The notes under the pieces were generated by a model. It made no database searches, was not told where the DNA came from, and worked only from the letters and a program-made list of their open reading frames with translations. 64,000 bases of DNA. It comes from Aeromicrobium wangtongii. Its GTDB lineage: Bacteria > Actinomycetota > Actinomycetes > Propionibacteriales > Nocardioidaceae. Below are positions 43,896 through 54,510 of this stretch, piece by piece. The stretch lies in assembly GCF_024584515.1 (NCBI RefSeq), contig NZ_CP102173.1, forward strand, positions 2,108,001 to 2,172,000, in the 5' to 3' direction. The translations under genes were made by a program, and so were the position numbers. Position 1 is the stretch's first letter, and the number at the start of each line of letters is the position of its first letter.

Positions 43896-44165
43896 TCAGC
43901 GCGTCTCGCGCGGCAGACGGATGCGGATGGGACCGCGGGCTGCCGCGAGGTCGATCACCTCACCGCGCTGGGTGATCTCGACCTCCCCGCGGTCGACCAG
44001 CCGGGCCGCGGCGTCCCGCACCGGTTGCATCAGCGGACGCCAGTCATCGGGGGCCGCCGCACGGGCCACGTCCGAAGGGCAGATGGTCGAGGTGCGGGCG
44101 CGCGACCGGAGCAGCTCGAGGATGCGCCGCTCGAGATCGGCACCGGGATGACTGGCGTCGGGCAC
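43896..44165 (-). CDS. DUF3253 family protein
   Basis: 89 residues from GTG 44165 (the frame is open to 44330). The block 'LERRILELLRSRARTSTICPSDVARAA', then 'WRPLMQPVRDAAARLVDRGEVEITQRGEVIDL' and 'GPIRIRL' is the DUF3253 winged-helix-like domain, with its conserved Cys-Pro-Ser. It probably binds nucleic acid; function unknown. The upstream part of the open frame is Arg-rich and not family-like, so the shorter start is preferred. Confidence 0.75.
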   Translation of the reverse strand: MPDASHPGADLERRILELLRSRARTSTICPSDVARAAAPDDWRPLMQPVRDAAARLVDRGEVEITQRGEVIDLAAARGPIRIRLPRETR

Positions 44166-44263
44166 CGGACCAGCGTCCCTCCGCAGGAGGTCGTCCACAA
44201 CTGGTGACGCATCCCACCGGACCTCGACGTTCGCTTGTTGGGATCGTGAGCGACAATAAAGGG

Positions 44264-46852
44264 ATGCCCACCTCGTCGGATCTGCGCCTGTTGCTGCGCC
44301 ATCCGGTGGAGTTCGTGGTCGGCGAGACACCGGCGGAGTCCCGGTTCGTCTTCCACACCCCCGATGGCGACCGCACCGCCACGGCCAACGAGGCGATCGG
44401 CCCGCTCAGCCAGGGCATTCGCGTCATGTCCGCCGACAAGTCGGTGCGTGCCTGGGCGACCCCGGCGATCCTCGCGCTGCGCATCATGGCCCGCGGCGCG
44501 CTCGGTGCCCCGAACCCCAACGAGCTGAGCCAGCTGCAGAGCGCCGGCGCCGCGATCGGTCCGAACCCGGGCGCCGGTCAGGCCGCCATCATGGGCTTCC
44601 TCAAGGCACTGGAGGTCGACGCACCCCCGGCCGCGTCCACCCCCCAGCGGCAGCCCTACGTCGCCCCGCAGGCCTCGAGCCAGCGGCCCCGTGAGACGAC
44701 GTTCTCGTGGTCGCTGATCGTGACGTTCCTGGAGAACCCCGCCCCCGACCAGGCGGCCGTCGTCCGGCTGCGCGTGCATCCGCGGGCCAGCTCGTGGGGC
44801 GCCTTCGACGCGAACGACCTGTTCAACGGGTCGACGCACCCCATGGCCGAGGACGCGAAGGAGCCCACCGCCGCGATGCTGCGCCGGCTCGAGGCGTGGT
44901 GGCAGCCTGCTGCCGCGCTGCGCGACCCGCACTCGCGCGGCGCCGTCACCGTCAGCCCCGACTCGCTCGCCCGCCTCGGCGACCGCAGCCTCGCCCCGAC
45001 CTTCATGGCCAACCGCATCGAGGTGCGCTGGCCGCCTGAGCTCGTCCGTGAGCTGTCGACGTCCGCGATCGTGCGCCGTCAGGAGACTCCCGGGTCCGAC
45101 CGGCCGTCCGCATTCACCCAGGGCCAGCTGTTCACCTTCGACTGGCAGGTCGCGCTGGGCCAGGACGTCCTGTCGCCGACCGAGCTGGACCAGCTGGCCG
45201 CCTCGCAGACCGGACTGCTGCGGCTGCGCGACCGCTGGGTGTTCGTCGACAAGGCCAAGCTGCACCGGGTGCTGGAGAACCGCACCCACCACATCTCTGC
45301 GCTCGAGGCCCTGCGGGCCGCGGTCACCGGTGAGATGGAGATCGACGGCCGCAAGACCGAGGTCGACACCGTCGGCTGGCTGGAGGAGGTCCGCCGCAAG
45401 CTCGCGGTGCAGGACCGCGACATCGCCCCGGCGATCCAGCCGTCCGACCTCGACGGCCACCTGCGCGACTACCAGCTGCAGGGACTGCGCTGGATGACCC
45501 AGCTGGTCGACCTGGGCCTCGGCGGCATCCTGGCCGACGACATGGGTCTGGGCAAGACCGTCATGCTCATCTCGCTGCACCTGCAGCGTGCCGTCGACAC
45601 GACCGCCCCCACGCTCGTCGTGTGCCCCGCGTCCGTGCTGGGCAACTGGGAGCGCGAGATCAAGCGCTTCGCCCCCACCGTGCCCGTGCACCGCTATCAC
45701 GGGCCGGGGCGCAGCCTCCAGGACGTCAAGGACGGCTTCCTGGTCACGACCTACGCCACGATGCGCGCCGATGTCATCGAGCTGTCCGAGCACGAGCCCG
45801 GATGGGGCCTGGTCGTCGCCGACGAGGCGCAGAACATCAAGAACCCGCACGCGCGCACCGCGCAGGCGATCCGCGACATCCCCGCGGTGGCCCGCCTGGC
45901 GCTCACCGGCACCCCGGTGGAGAACAACCTCTCCGAGCTGTGGGCGATCCTGGACTGGTCGACACCCGGTCTGCTGGGCACCTACGAGCAGTTCCGCCGC
46001 ACCTGGTCGCGGGACATCGAGGCGCGCCGCGACCCCGAGAAGGCCAACGGGCTCTCCCAGCTGATCCGGCCGTTCGTGCTGCGCCGCCGCAAGTCCGATC
46101 CGGGTATCGCCCCCGAGCTGCCGCCCAAGATCGAGACCGATCACCGGGTCAACCTGACCCGCGAGCAGGTCGGGCTGTACGAGGCCGTCGTGCGCAGCAC
46201 GATGGCTCAGATCCAGGAGGCGCAGGGTATCCAGCGCCGCGGCCTGGTCGTGAAGCTGCTGACCCAGCTCAAGCAGATCTGCAACCACCCGGCGCAGTTC
46301 CTGCGCGAGCCGGAGTCCAAGCTGCTGGGACGTTCGGGCAAGCTCGGCGTCTTCGACGAGCTGGTCGACGAGATCGTGGCAGAGGAGGGCGCGACCCTCG
46401 TGTTCACGCAGTACGCCCAGATGGGTCGGCTGCTGACCCGCCACCTGGACGAGAAGAAGATCGCCAACCAGTTCCTGCACGGCGGCACCACGGTGCGCGG
46501 CCGCGAGAAGATGGTCAACGAGTTCCAGGCCGGGCGGATGCCGGTGTTCGTGCTCTCGCTCAAGGCGGCCGGCGTGGGCCTGAACCTGACCCGGGCCGAT
46601 CACGTCATCCACTACGACCGGTGGTGGAACCCTGCCGTCGAGGACCAGGCCACCGACCGCGCCCACCGCATCGGCCAGACCAAGAACGTCCAGGTCCACC
46701 GGCTGATCAGCGAGGGCACGATCGAGGAGTCGATCGCCGAGCTCATCCGCTCGAAGCGATCGCTGGCCGATGCGGTCGTCAACGGCGGCGAGGGCGCGCT
46801 GACCGAGCTGTCGGACGCCGCACTGGCCGACCTCGTGCGCCTGCGCCGCTGA
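44264..46852 (+). CDS. SNF2-family DEAD/DEAH helicase/translocase (HepA type)
   Basis: 862 residues. An N-terminal half (about 1-390) of the actinobacterial SNF2_N-associated type precedes the motor: 'GGILADDMGLGKTVMLI' (Walker A, about 420-436), 'VVADEAQNIKNP' (DEAQ, about 522), 'LALTGTPVENNLSELW', and helicase C with 'LSLKAAGVGLNLTRADHVIHYDRWWNPAVEDQATDRAHRIGQ' type motifs V and VI (about 765-805). Translocates on double-stranded DNA and probably displaces proteins such as RNA polymerase. ATG 44264 has GACAAT 6 nt upstream; GTG 44246 possible. A second SNF2 protein lies at 55129. Confidence 0.92.
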   Translation: MPTSSDLRLLLRHPVEFVVGETPAESRFVFHTPDGDRTATANEAIGPLSQGIRVMSADKSVRAWATPAILALRIMARGALGAPNPNELSQLQSAGAAIGPNPGAGQAAIMGFLKALEVDAPPAASTPQRQPYVAPQASSQRPRETTFSWSLIVTFLENPAPDQAAVVRLRVHPRASSWGAFDANDLFNGSTHPMAEDAKEPTAAMLRRLEAWWQPAAALRDPHSRGAVTVSPDSLARLGDRSLAPTFMANRIEVRWPPELVRELSTSAIVRRQETPGSDRPSAFTQGQLFTFDWQVALGQDVLSPTELDQLAASQTGLLRLRDRWVFVDKAKLHRVLENRTHHISALEALRAAVTGEMEIDGRKTEVDTVGWLEEVRRKLAVQDRDIAPAIQPSDLDGHLRDYQLQGLRWMTQLVDLGLGGILADDMGLGKTVMLISLHLQRAVDTTAPTLVVCPASVLGNWEREIKRFAPTVPVHRYHGPGRSLQDVKDGFLVTTYATMRADVIELSEHEPGWGLVVADEAQNIKNPHARTAQAIRDIPAVARLALTGTPVENNLSELWAILDWSTPGLLGTYEQFRRTWSRDIEARRDPEKANGLSQLIRPFVLRRRKSDPGIAPELPPKIETDHRVNLTREQVGLYEAVVRSTMAQIQEAQGIQRRGLVVKLLTQLKQICNHPAQFLREPESKLLGRSGKLGVFDELVDEIVAEEGATLVFTQYAQMGRLLTRHLDEKKIANQFLHGGTTVRGREKMVNEFQAGRMPVFVLSLKAAGVGLNLTRADHVIHYDRWWNPAVEDQATDRAHRIGQTKNVQVHRLISEGTIEESIAELIRSKRSLADAVVNGGEGALTELSDAALADLVRLRR

Positions 46853-46858
46853 CCGGGC

Positions 46859-48118
46859 TCAGCCCAGGCAGCTCTTCAGCTGCGAGACCCGGTAGAAGTA
46901 CGGGTTGAGCGCCGACGGCGTGCAGGAGGCGTTGAACTGCACGGGCTGCTCGTTGTAGCGCATCGTCACCAGCACCTCGCCGGACGCATTGCGGAACGCA
47001 GTCCACTCCAGGTTGCCGGCCAGCCGTCCTGCGACGAAGCCGCGCCAGGGATTGCTGCCGTACGAGAACGCCCGGGACGCCTGCTTCTGGCTGCGGGGCG
47101 CCTTGATCAGGGCCGCGAACGGCATCGTCACCTCGCCGTGGGCCAGACGGAAGACCGCTGCGGTGCTGCCACCCGCGATGCGCGCGTCGAGGGCCCCGAA
47201 GAAGTCCTTCAGGACGGGCCGCGCGCCCCGATACGAGCTGGTCTGGCCCTTCACGCCCGGGCCGAACCGGTAGAACGTGCGGGCGTCGGTGGCCTCCGCG
47301 AGGTGCTTGGCCGCGGAGACCGGCACGTAGTCGGCGAACGTCACCCGGGTGTCCTTCGCCAGGCCGGGGGCCGTGGAGTAGAGCTGGTAGACGTCCAGCG
47401 CCTTGCCGACCGGGTTGCTGAGCCGGTTGACGTACGACTTCTTGTACAACCGCAGCAGGACGGTGCGGGCAGCGGCCTTGACGCTGGAGCGGCGCAGGAC
47501 CTTCGCGGTCGCGGCGCGGCCGGCCTTCGTGGACCCTTCCGGGATCAGCAGATCCTTGTTGACCTTTCGCGAGGGCGACGGGATCGACGGAACCACCGAC
47601 TGCAGGCCGCGGCGGAAGTAGTTGGCGCTCTGCTTGGTGCGGTACACCGGGCTGGTCTGGGCCGCGATCTTCTCGCCCCGCAGGCCCACGGCGGTGAAGA
47701 AGCCTTGGTACGTGCTGGCCGTGCGGCGTCCGATGCTGCGCCACTCGTCCTTGCCGACGGTGCTGAGATTTCCGTAGCCGAGCTTCTTCTCCGCGCGCTG
47801 GAAGGCGCGCAGCTGGTCGTCGAACTTCGTGCCGCGGGTGGTGAGCGCGTTCTTGCGCCGGGCGCCCTTCCAGACCGCGAGGGCGCGCTTCTCGGTGCCG
47901 GGGCCGGTCAGCGACCGGGCCCCGTGGCGGCCGACGTTCTGGACGAAGAACAGCTCGTACCCGGCCGGCGGTGCGACGACCGACGTGCCCGGATCTCCGT
48001 ACGGCGTCTGGTTGGCGTAGAACCGGTCGTTGCTGATGTCGGCGTGCGCGCCGCTCATCGGCAGCGACAGCGCCGCCACGACGACGGTGGCCAGGGTGAG
48101 GGGGCGCCGGGATCTCAT
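46859..48118 (-). CDS. Secreted histidine-type acid phosphatase/phytase-like protein
   Basis: 419 residues with a signal peptide ('LTLATVVVAALSLPMSGAHA'). The catalytic 'NVGRHGARSLTG' (R-H-G-x-R, about 64-69) and the distal 'FRLAHGEVTMPF' (H-G-E instead of the usual H-A-E/H-D) place it in branch 2 of the histidine phosphatases, near the multiple inositol-polyphosphate phosphatases. 'RYNEQPVQF' and two Cys near the C-terminus match that group. It would release phosphate outside the cell. TACAGT lies 6 nt before the ATG (48118). Divergent from the GH6 gene, sharing an inverted repeat. Confidence 0.85.
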   Translation of the reverse strand: MRSRRPLTLATVVVAALSLPMSGAHADISNDRFYANQTPYGDPGTSVVAPPAGYELFFVQNVGRHGARSLTGPGTEKRALAVWKGARRKNALTTRGTKFDDQLRAFQRAEKKLGYGNLSTVGKDEWRSIGRRTASTYQGFFTAVGLRGEKIAAQTSPVYRTKQSANYFRRGLQSVVPSIPSPSRKVNKDLLIPEGSTKAGRAATAKVLRRSSVKAAARTVLLRLYKKSYVNRLSNPVGKALDVYQLYSTAPGLAKDTRVTFADYVPVSAAKHLAEATDARTFYRFGPGVKGQTSSYRGARPVLKDFFGALDARIAGGSTAAVFRLAHGEVTMPFAALIKAPRSQKQASRAFSYGSNPWRGFVAGRLAGNLEWTAFRNASGEVLVTMRYNEQPVQFNASCTPSALNPYFYRVSQLKSCLG

Positions 48119-48130
48119 CGTTCCACTGTA

Positions 48131-48188
48131 GGACGGATCTTTCTGCGTCTCGGCCGCCCGAGCAGCAGAAATGCAGAAAGATCCGTCC
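48131..48188. promoter_or_regulatory. 16-bp inverted repeat shared by two divergent promoters
   Basis: GGACGGATCTTTCTGC (48131-48146) and GCAGAAAGATCCGTCC (48173-48188), perfect, 26 nt apart, in the 88-bp gap between the phosphatase and GH6 genes. Each arm stands directly upstream of one gene's -10 box (TACAGT on minus, TAGGAT 48195-48200 on plus). Confidence 0.65.
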
Positions 48189-48206
48189 ACCCCCTAGGAT
48201 CGGGCG

Positions 48207-49148
48207 GTGCTCCGACCGTCCCGCGCCGCGCGGCTGCTCAGCGTCGTCATCGCGTGCCTCGTGGCCGTGGCCGTCCTGACCCCCGTGCAGGCCTCGGCCA
48301 AGACCGATCCGCGCCTGACCCGCCCGCTGTTCGCCGACCCCACGTCGACGGCGGCGGTCGCTGCCAAGCGCGACAAGCGCTTCGCGTCCCTGGCCCGGAC
48401 GCCCCAGGCGTTCTGGGCCACCGACGGTCTGCCGACCAGGACGGTTCGCAGGTCCGTGGCCGCCTACACCAAGCGGGCCGCGAAGAAGAAGCGCACGCCG
48501 GTCATCGCGGTGTACGCGATCCCCGCCCGCGACTGCGGCAGCCACTCCGCCGGCACCTTCGACCCCCGGACGTACCGGCGCTGGATCGCCCAGGTCGCCG
48601 CCGGGCTCAAGGGAGCCAAGGCCATCGTCGTCCTGGAGCCTGATGCCCTGGCGATGCTCGGCCAGTGCGATCAGGGCGATCGCATCGGGCTGATCCGCTA
48701 CGCGGTCGGCAAGCTCAAGCGCGCCGGGGCGTGGGTCTACCTCGACGCCGGCCACTCCCGCTGGATCGCTCCGGACGTCATGGCGCAACGGCTCAAGGCG
48801 GCCGGTATCTCGTCCGCCCGGGGCTTCGCGACCAATGTGGCGAGCTTCCAGGCCACCGCGGACGAGAAGGTCTACGGCGACGCCGTCGTGGCCTCACTGC
48901 GCACGCGGGGCGTCACCGGCAAGCGCTACGTCATCGAGACCGCGCGCAACGGCGCCCCCACGGCTGCCGGCGACTTCTGCAACCCGGTGGCGGCGCGGGT
49001 CGGCGCCAAGCCGCGCATCGTGCGCCGCGGGGCGATCGACGCCTACCTGTGGGTCAAGCACCCCGGCGAGTCCGACGGCGCGTGCAACGGCGGACCGAGG
49101 GCCGGCGCCTGGTGGGCCGCCGGGGCGCTGACCCTGCTCGGTCGCTGA
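48207..49148 (+). CDS. Glycoside hydrolase family 6 protein (endoglucanase/cellobiohydrolase)
   Basis: 313 residues with a signal peptide ('LLSVVIACLVAVAVLTPVQASA'). GH6 landmarks: 'VIAVYAIPARDCGSHSAG' (first catalytic-site Asp and Cys), 'IVVLEPDALAML' (second Asp region), 'WVYLDAGHSRWI', 'GFATNVASFQ', 'YVIETARNG' and 'DAYLWVKHPGESDGAC'. It cleaves beta-1,4-glucan with inversion; no cellulose-binding module is present. GTG 48207 lies 6 nt after TAGGAT. Divergent from the phosphatase gene. Confidence 0.9.
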   Translation: MLRPSRAARLLSVVIACLVAVAVLTPVQASAKTDPRLTRPLFADPTSTAAVAAKRDKRFASLARTPQAFWATDGLPTRTVRRSVAAYTKRAAKKKRTPVIAVYAIPARDCGSHSAGTFDPRTYRRWIAQVAAGLKGAKAIVVLEPDALAMLGQCDQGDRIGLIRYAVGKLKRAGAWVYLDAGHSRWIAPDVMAQRLKAAGISSARGFATNVASFQATADEKVYGDAVVASLRTRGVTGKRYVIETARNGAPTAAGDFCNPVAARVGAKPRIVRRGAIDAYLWVKHPGESDGACNGGPRAGAWWAAGALTLLGR

Positions 49149-49156
49149 GGGCCTCC

Positions 49157-49522
49157 TCAGCGGGCCTTGCGGTCCGCGAGGATCGCGGCGACGTTGAGCG
49201 ACGCCCACGACAGCGTCGCGCCGAGCACCTTGGCCTTGGCACCCTTGGCCCGACCCTCCGGGGTGAGCAGCACAGCGTCCGCCAGATCCAGCGCGACCCG
49301 CGCCCACATGGCCTGCTCCCGGGCGGCTGCGGAGGGGGCGAGCAACGCGAGGGTGCTGACGGCCAGGTCGCGCGGACCGAACAGCCGGGCGACGAGGTCG
49401 TAGCGCTGCTGCTTGACCGGGTTGTTCGTGAGCGCGGCACCGAGGTGCCGGGGCTTGACGAGGGCGAAGGCCGCGTACCCGGCCGTCGCTGCGGACATGA
49501 TCTTGCTGTAGCTCGGTGTCAT
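49157..49522 (-). CDS. DUF4267-like small membrane protein
   Basis: 121 residues, mostly helical with moderately hydrophobic segments ('AATAGYAAFALVKP', 'RDLAVSTLALLAP', 'MWARVALDLADAVLL', 'TLSWASLNVAAIL'). The pattern 'LFGPRDLAVSTLALL' followed by 'ALDLADAVLL' resembles the four-helix DUF4267/DUF4345-type membrane family. Function unknown. ATG 49522; a longer frame upstream is open but lacks family character. Confidence 0.7.
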   Translation of the reverse strand: MTPSYSKIMSAATAGYAAFALVKPRHLGAALTNNPVKQQRYDLVARLFGPRDLAVSTLALLAPSAAAREQAMWARVALDLADAVLLTPEGRAKGAKAKVLGATLSWASLNVAAILADRKAR

Positions 49523-49587
49523 GGCACCCGACGCTAGTTCCGGCGCCGTCACCCCGCACCTCAGAATTGCGGCGCCCGGCCCGGCGA

Positions 49588-51147
<1,560 letters not shown>

Positions 51148-51205
51148 CCTCCTGATCCGGGTGCGGGCGGGACACTTCGACGGTACGCCGTCCATCCCAT
51201 TGTCC

Positions 51206-52174
51206 CTACTGACCGGTGACGCCCTGCAGATGGACGGTTCCGGTGGTGTCCAGGGCGACGGTGACGGTGACCCCGGCCAGCTTGATCACCGCTCCCCCGC
51301 GCAGCGTGACCCAGTCGCCGCTGATGGGCTCGCCGTCGACAGTCGTGCCGTTGGTGCTGCCCAGGTCCTTGATCTGCCACGTCGGGCCCTGCTGCCGGAT
51401 CGCGGCGTGCCGGTACGACACCTCCGGCTCGGGGAAGGTCACCGGGCTGGCGGGCAGGCGCCCCAGCACGGCGCCGTCCGCGCCGACGACGCTGGCCCGT
51501 CCGCCCCGCGCCAGACGCAGGACGCCGGCCACGTTCATGGTCGGTGCCGGGTCGTGCAGGTCCGGGACCAGCGCAGGGAAGTTCATCGTCGCATCCGGGT
51601 CGATCGCGGCCCGCGGTGCGGACGGGACGGGCCGCGGTCGGGCGGCCCTCGACGGCGACTCCGAGACGGCGTCCCACCCGATCGGCTGCGCCGTGGGCTC
51701 CCGGCGGACCGGCTCGGCCCGGCCCGTGCCCCGCGCCGGCGGGATCCAGCCCGATCGCAGGCCGGGATCCACCTGGACGGTGACCCTGACCTCGGCCGGC
51801 AGGGCCCAGCCGACCCGCTCGGCGTGATCGCGGTAGAGCACGGCGCCGTCCTCGCCGAGGCGCTCGAGGTCTCCGTCGGGGTCGAGCCGTTCGAGGTCCT
51901 CCGGCGCGATGCGGACGGCCAGCTCGCCGAAGGCCAGCCGTTCGCCGCTGGGCATGATGACGTGCTGGCCGGTCAGCGCCCGGGCGAACCGGCGGCGCAG
52001 CACCGCGGCCGAACCGGTCGGGTACGACACCAGCTTCGCGGCGATCTCGGTGGCGGCGGCCTTCTTGGTGCTGGTGCCGAAGATGCTCTGCGCGATCCGC
52101 AGCCCGCCCAGGATCACCACGACGAAGACGACGAGGATCAGCAGGTTGGAGGTCAACGTCGACAAAAGGCCCAT
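51206..52174 (-). CDS. Membrane-anchored DUF3662-like/FHA-domain protein
   Basis: 322 residues. One N-terminal helix ('LLILVVFVVVILGGLRIAQSIFG'), then a domain with 'GSAAVLRRRFARALTGQHVIMPSGERLAFGELAVRI' resembling DUF3662 of FhaA proteins, a Pro/Arg-rich linker, and a C-terminal FHA domain with 'SYRHAAIRQQGPTWQIKDLGSTNGTTVDG' (landmark Arg-His and Ser-Thr-Asn-Gly). It should bind phosphothreonine made by the neighbouring kinase. 58 bp separate it from the kinase gene, same direction. Confidence 0.88.
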   Translation of the reverse strand: MGLLSTLTSNLLILVVFVVVILGGLRIAQSIFGTSTKKAAATEIAAKLVSYPTGSAAVLRRRFARALTGQHVIMPSGERLAFGELAVRIAPEDLERLDPDGDLERLGEDGAVLYRDHAERVGWALPAEVRVTVQVDPGLRSGWIPPARGTGRAEPVRREPTAQPIGWDAVSESPSRAARPRPVPSAPRAAIDPDATMNFPALVPDLHDPAPTMNVAGVLRLARGGRASVVGADGAVLGRLPASPVTFPEPEVSYRHAAIRQQGPTWQIKDLGSTNGTTVDGEPISGDWVTLRGGAVIKLAGVTVTVALDTTGTVHLQGVTGQ

Positions 52175-52263
52175 GGCATCATCGTCAGGGTCGCCCGTGC
52201 AGATCGACGAATCCGTGCGGAACGCGTTCCACCCCTCGATCCCCGTCCCCGCAAGGAGCCCCG

Positions 52264-53001
52264 GTGCTGCACATCGCCTGGTCTGCCGGCGAGCACTCCG
52301 GTCGGGTCAGCCTCGACGCCGGGTCGACGTTCATCCTGGCCCGGCGCATGAACCTGCCCGAGCAGCTGCCGCTGGTCGCTGAGGAGATCGACGGATCGGC
52401 GTACGTGTTCGTGCGCCTGCCCTATGTCAGCGATCCGGCGCTGGTCATCACCGCGACCGCGTCCCAGCCGGTCGTCCACCGCGGGCAGCGTGACAACGGG
52501 GCCGTCGTCGAGATCACGACGCCCACCGGTGCCGCCACGACCCCGGCGCCCGGCCAGAAGGTCTCGCTGACCGACACCGGCAGCCGCGTCGAGCTGCGGT
52601 TCCCCGATCTGACGTTCACCGCGGTGGTCGAGTTCACCGCCCCCGCCGTGCCCGACGGCTCGGGCACCGTGCAGCTGGGGGTCGACTCGCTGCAGCACGA
52701 CGACGCATGGCTGGTCGCCGCGATCGCCGTCGCCCTCTCGCCCGAGAACGGGGTCGTCGGGCACGGCGACCTCAAGCAGGCGTTCGCCCGCTGGCGCGGC
52801 GTCGAGGAGCACAGCGACGGTGCCTTCGACCGCAACATCCTCCGCCCGGCGCTGTCGGCCCGCGGTATCGAGGCGGGCCCACGGATGAACAAGATCGTCC
52901 TGCTGGTGGAACGCTGCCGGCGGACGGCGGAGTTCCCGGCGCGCCTGCTCGACGACGTCCGCACGCGCCTACGGGCCGTGGGGTTCCTGCTCGACACCTG
53001 A
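52264..53001 (+). CDS. Unknown protein with beta-rich N-terminus and winged-helix-like C-terminus
   Basis: 245 residues. The first 140 residues are beta-strand rich without a known motif; the C-terminal 100 ('AIAVALSPENGVVGHGDLKQAF', 'FDRNILRPALSARGIE', 'NKIVLLVERCRRTAEF') look like a wHTH found next to FHA and kinase genes in actinobacteria, and it may be a phospho-signalling output. GTG start with AAGGAG. Divergent from the FHA gene, in an operon with the next gene (12 bp gap). Confidence 0.7.
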   Translation: MLHIAWSAGEHSGRVSLDAGSTFILARRMNLPEQLPLVAEEIDGSAYVFVRLPYVSDPALVITATASQPVVHRGQRDNGAVVEITTPTGAATTPAPGQKVSLTDTGSRVELRFPDLTFTAVVEFTAPAVPDGSGTVQLGVDSLQHDDAWLVAAIAVALSPENGVVGHGDLKQAFARWRGVEEHSDGAFDRNILRPALSARGIEAGPRMNKIVLLVERCRRTAEFPARLLDDVRTRLRAVGFLLDT

Positions 53002-53013
53002 GAGACTCGACCC

Positions 53014-53580
53014 ATGAACTGGGACGAGCTGGGCGACGAGCTGGAACGGATCGGCAGCACACCGGATCTCGCGTACCGGGTGGGCGAGTACCGGCGCCTG
53101 CTGGACGACTACTCCCCCGGCCAGGAGGGGCGCGCGGAGGTGCTGGCCAACCTGGCCGACGATCTGACCGCCGACGGGCAGCTCGACGAGGCCGAGTCGC
53201 TCTACGAGCAGGCCATCGCCGACGGGGGCCGCACCGTGCTGAACCCGCACGTCGGGCTGCTGTCGGTCGCCCTCGAGCGGGTCGACGACGCGCGGGCCGA
53301 CGAGCTGTTGGCCGTCCTGCTCGCCGAGAGCCGCGCCGACCGACTCGTGGTGGGTGACTACGAGTGGATCGGCGAGACCCTCGAGGAGGCCGGCCGGCTG
53401 CGGGCGGCGCTGCGCTGGTTCACGATCCCGCTGCGCGACATCCAGCCGGCTGACATCGACCTGATGCCGGTCCTCGCGCTCAACGGCCGGTGGCGCGTCC
53501 GCCGCGCGCTCGACCTGCCCATCGACGCCTATGACGAGGCCTACGAGGTCTGGCACGAGGTCAACGAGAGCAAGCCCTGA
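53014..53580 (+). CDS. Tetratricopeptide-like hypothetical protein
   Basis: 188 residues with TPR-like helices, for example 'YRRLLDDYSPGQEGRAEVLANLADDLTADGQLDEAESLYEQAIADGG' region (about 25-70), 'DDARADELLAVLLAES' and 'GETLEEAGRLRAALRWFTIPL'. Such SEC-C-associated TPR proteins are common in actinobacteria; partner unknown. GAGACT ends 6 nt before the ATG, suggesting its own leaderless start as well. Confidence 0.75.
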   Translation: MNWDELGDELERIGSTPDLAYRVGEYRRLLDDYSPGQEGRAEVLANLADDLTADGQLDEAESLYEQAIADGGRTVLNPHVGLLSVALERVDDARADELLAVLLAESRADRLVVGDYEWIGETLEEAGRLRAALRWFTIPLRDIQPADIDLMPVLALNGRWRVRRALDLPIDAYDEAYEVWHEVNESKP

Positions 53581-53586
53581 CCGCAG

Positions 53587-54510
53587 CTACGGCACGGTGA
53601 TGACGATCTTGCCGCGGGTGTGGCCGTCCTGGCTGAGCTCCCACGCCTGCTGGGTCTCGGCGAGCGGGAACTTCGCCGCGATCTGGACCGTGATGGTGCC
53701 GTCGTCGAAGAGCTCGGCCAGCTCGGTCAGGTCGTCGACATCGGGTGTCACGAAGACGTACTGACCGCCCATGTCGTTGACCCCGGGGTCGATGATCGAC
53801 GCGATCCGCCCGGCGGACGACTCGGCCAGCAGCTCAGGGCTCACCGCCAAGTCACTGCCGTGGAGATCGAGCACCGCGGTCACGCCGTCGGGGACGATCG
53901 CCCGCACCCGCTCGACGAGGCCGTCGCCGTACTCGACGGGTTCGGCCCCGAGATCGCGCAGGTAGTCGTGGTTGCCCTCGGACGCGGTGCCGATCACGCG
54001 GGCACCCAGGGACACCGCGATCTGCACCGCGAACGAGCCCACGCCGCCCGACGCGCCGTGGATCAGCACCGTGTCGCCGGGCGCGACCTCCAGCGTGTGC
54101 ACGAGGCACTGGAACGCGGTGAGCCCGGCGAGCGGGATCGCGGCCGCCTCCTCGAAGCTGGCGTTGGCCGGCTTGCGGGTGACGGTGCGGACCGGGGCGG
54201 CGACCTTCTCGGCGAGCGTGCCGCCGTGCACGGCGTCCTTGCGCAGGTAGCCGAACACCTCGTCACCCGGCTCGAGGGTCGTCACGGCGGGCCCGACCGC
54301 CTCGACCACGCCCGACACGTCCCAGCCCGGGATGACCGGGAAGAACGTGTCGAGCAGGGGCTCCAAGCCGCCGGCGGCGACCTTCCAGTCGACCGGGTTG
54401 ACCGATGAGGCCAACACCCGCACCAGCACCCAGTCGGGCCCGACCTTCGGCTCGTCGACCTCGGTCAGCTCGAGCGGCCCGCCGAAGGAGGCGTAGGTGA
54501 CTGCCTTCAC
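53587..54510 (-). CDS. NADP-dependent quinone oxidoreductase-type MDR
   Basis: 307-residue medium-chain dehydrogenase without structural zinc site. 'PVDWKVAAGGLEP', 'VIPGWDVSGVVEAVGP', the NADPH motif 'VLIHGASGGVGSFAVQIA' (about 145-160) and 'GKIVITV' at the end are typical of zeta-crystallin/QOR-like enzymes that reduce quinones or enones. Its start overlaps the stop of the YtxH-like gene (ATGA). Confidence 0.9.
   Translation of the reverse strand: MKAVTYASFGGPLELTEVDEPKVGPDWVLVRVLASSVNPVDWKVAAGGLEPLLDTFFPVIPGWDVSGVVEAVGPAVTTLEPGDEVFGYLRKDAVHGGTLAEKVAAPVRTVTRKPANASFEEAAAIPLAGLTAFQCLVHTLEVAPGDTVLIHGASGGVGSFAVQIAVSLGARVIGTASEGNHDYLRDLGAEPVEYGDGLVERVRAIVPDGVTAVLDLHGSDLAVSPELLAESSAGRIASIIDPGVNDMGGQYVFVTPDVDDLTELAELFDDGTITVQIAAKFPLAETQQAWELSQDGHTRGKIVITVP

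Noticed and set aside
44030..46699. 889-residue minus-strand open frame
   Set aside because: Shadow of the SNF2 helicase gene, composition biased, no motif.
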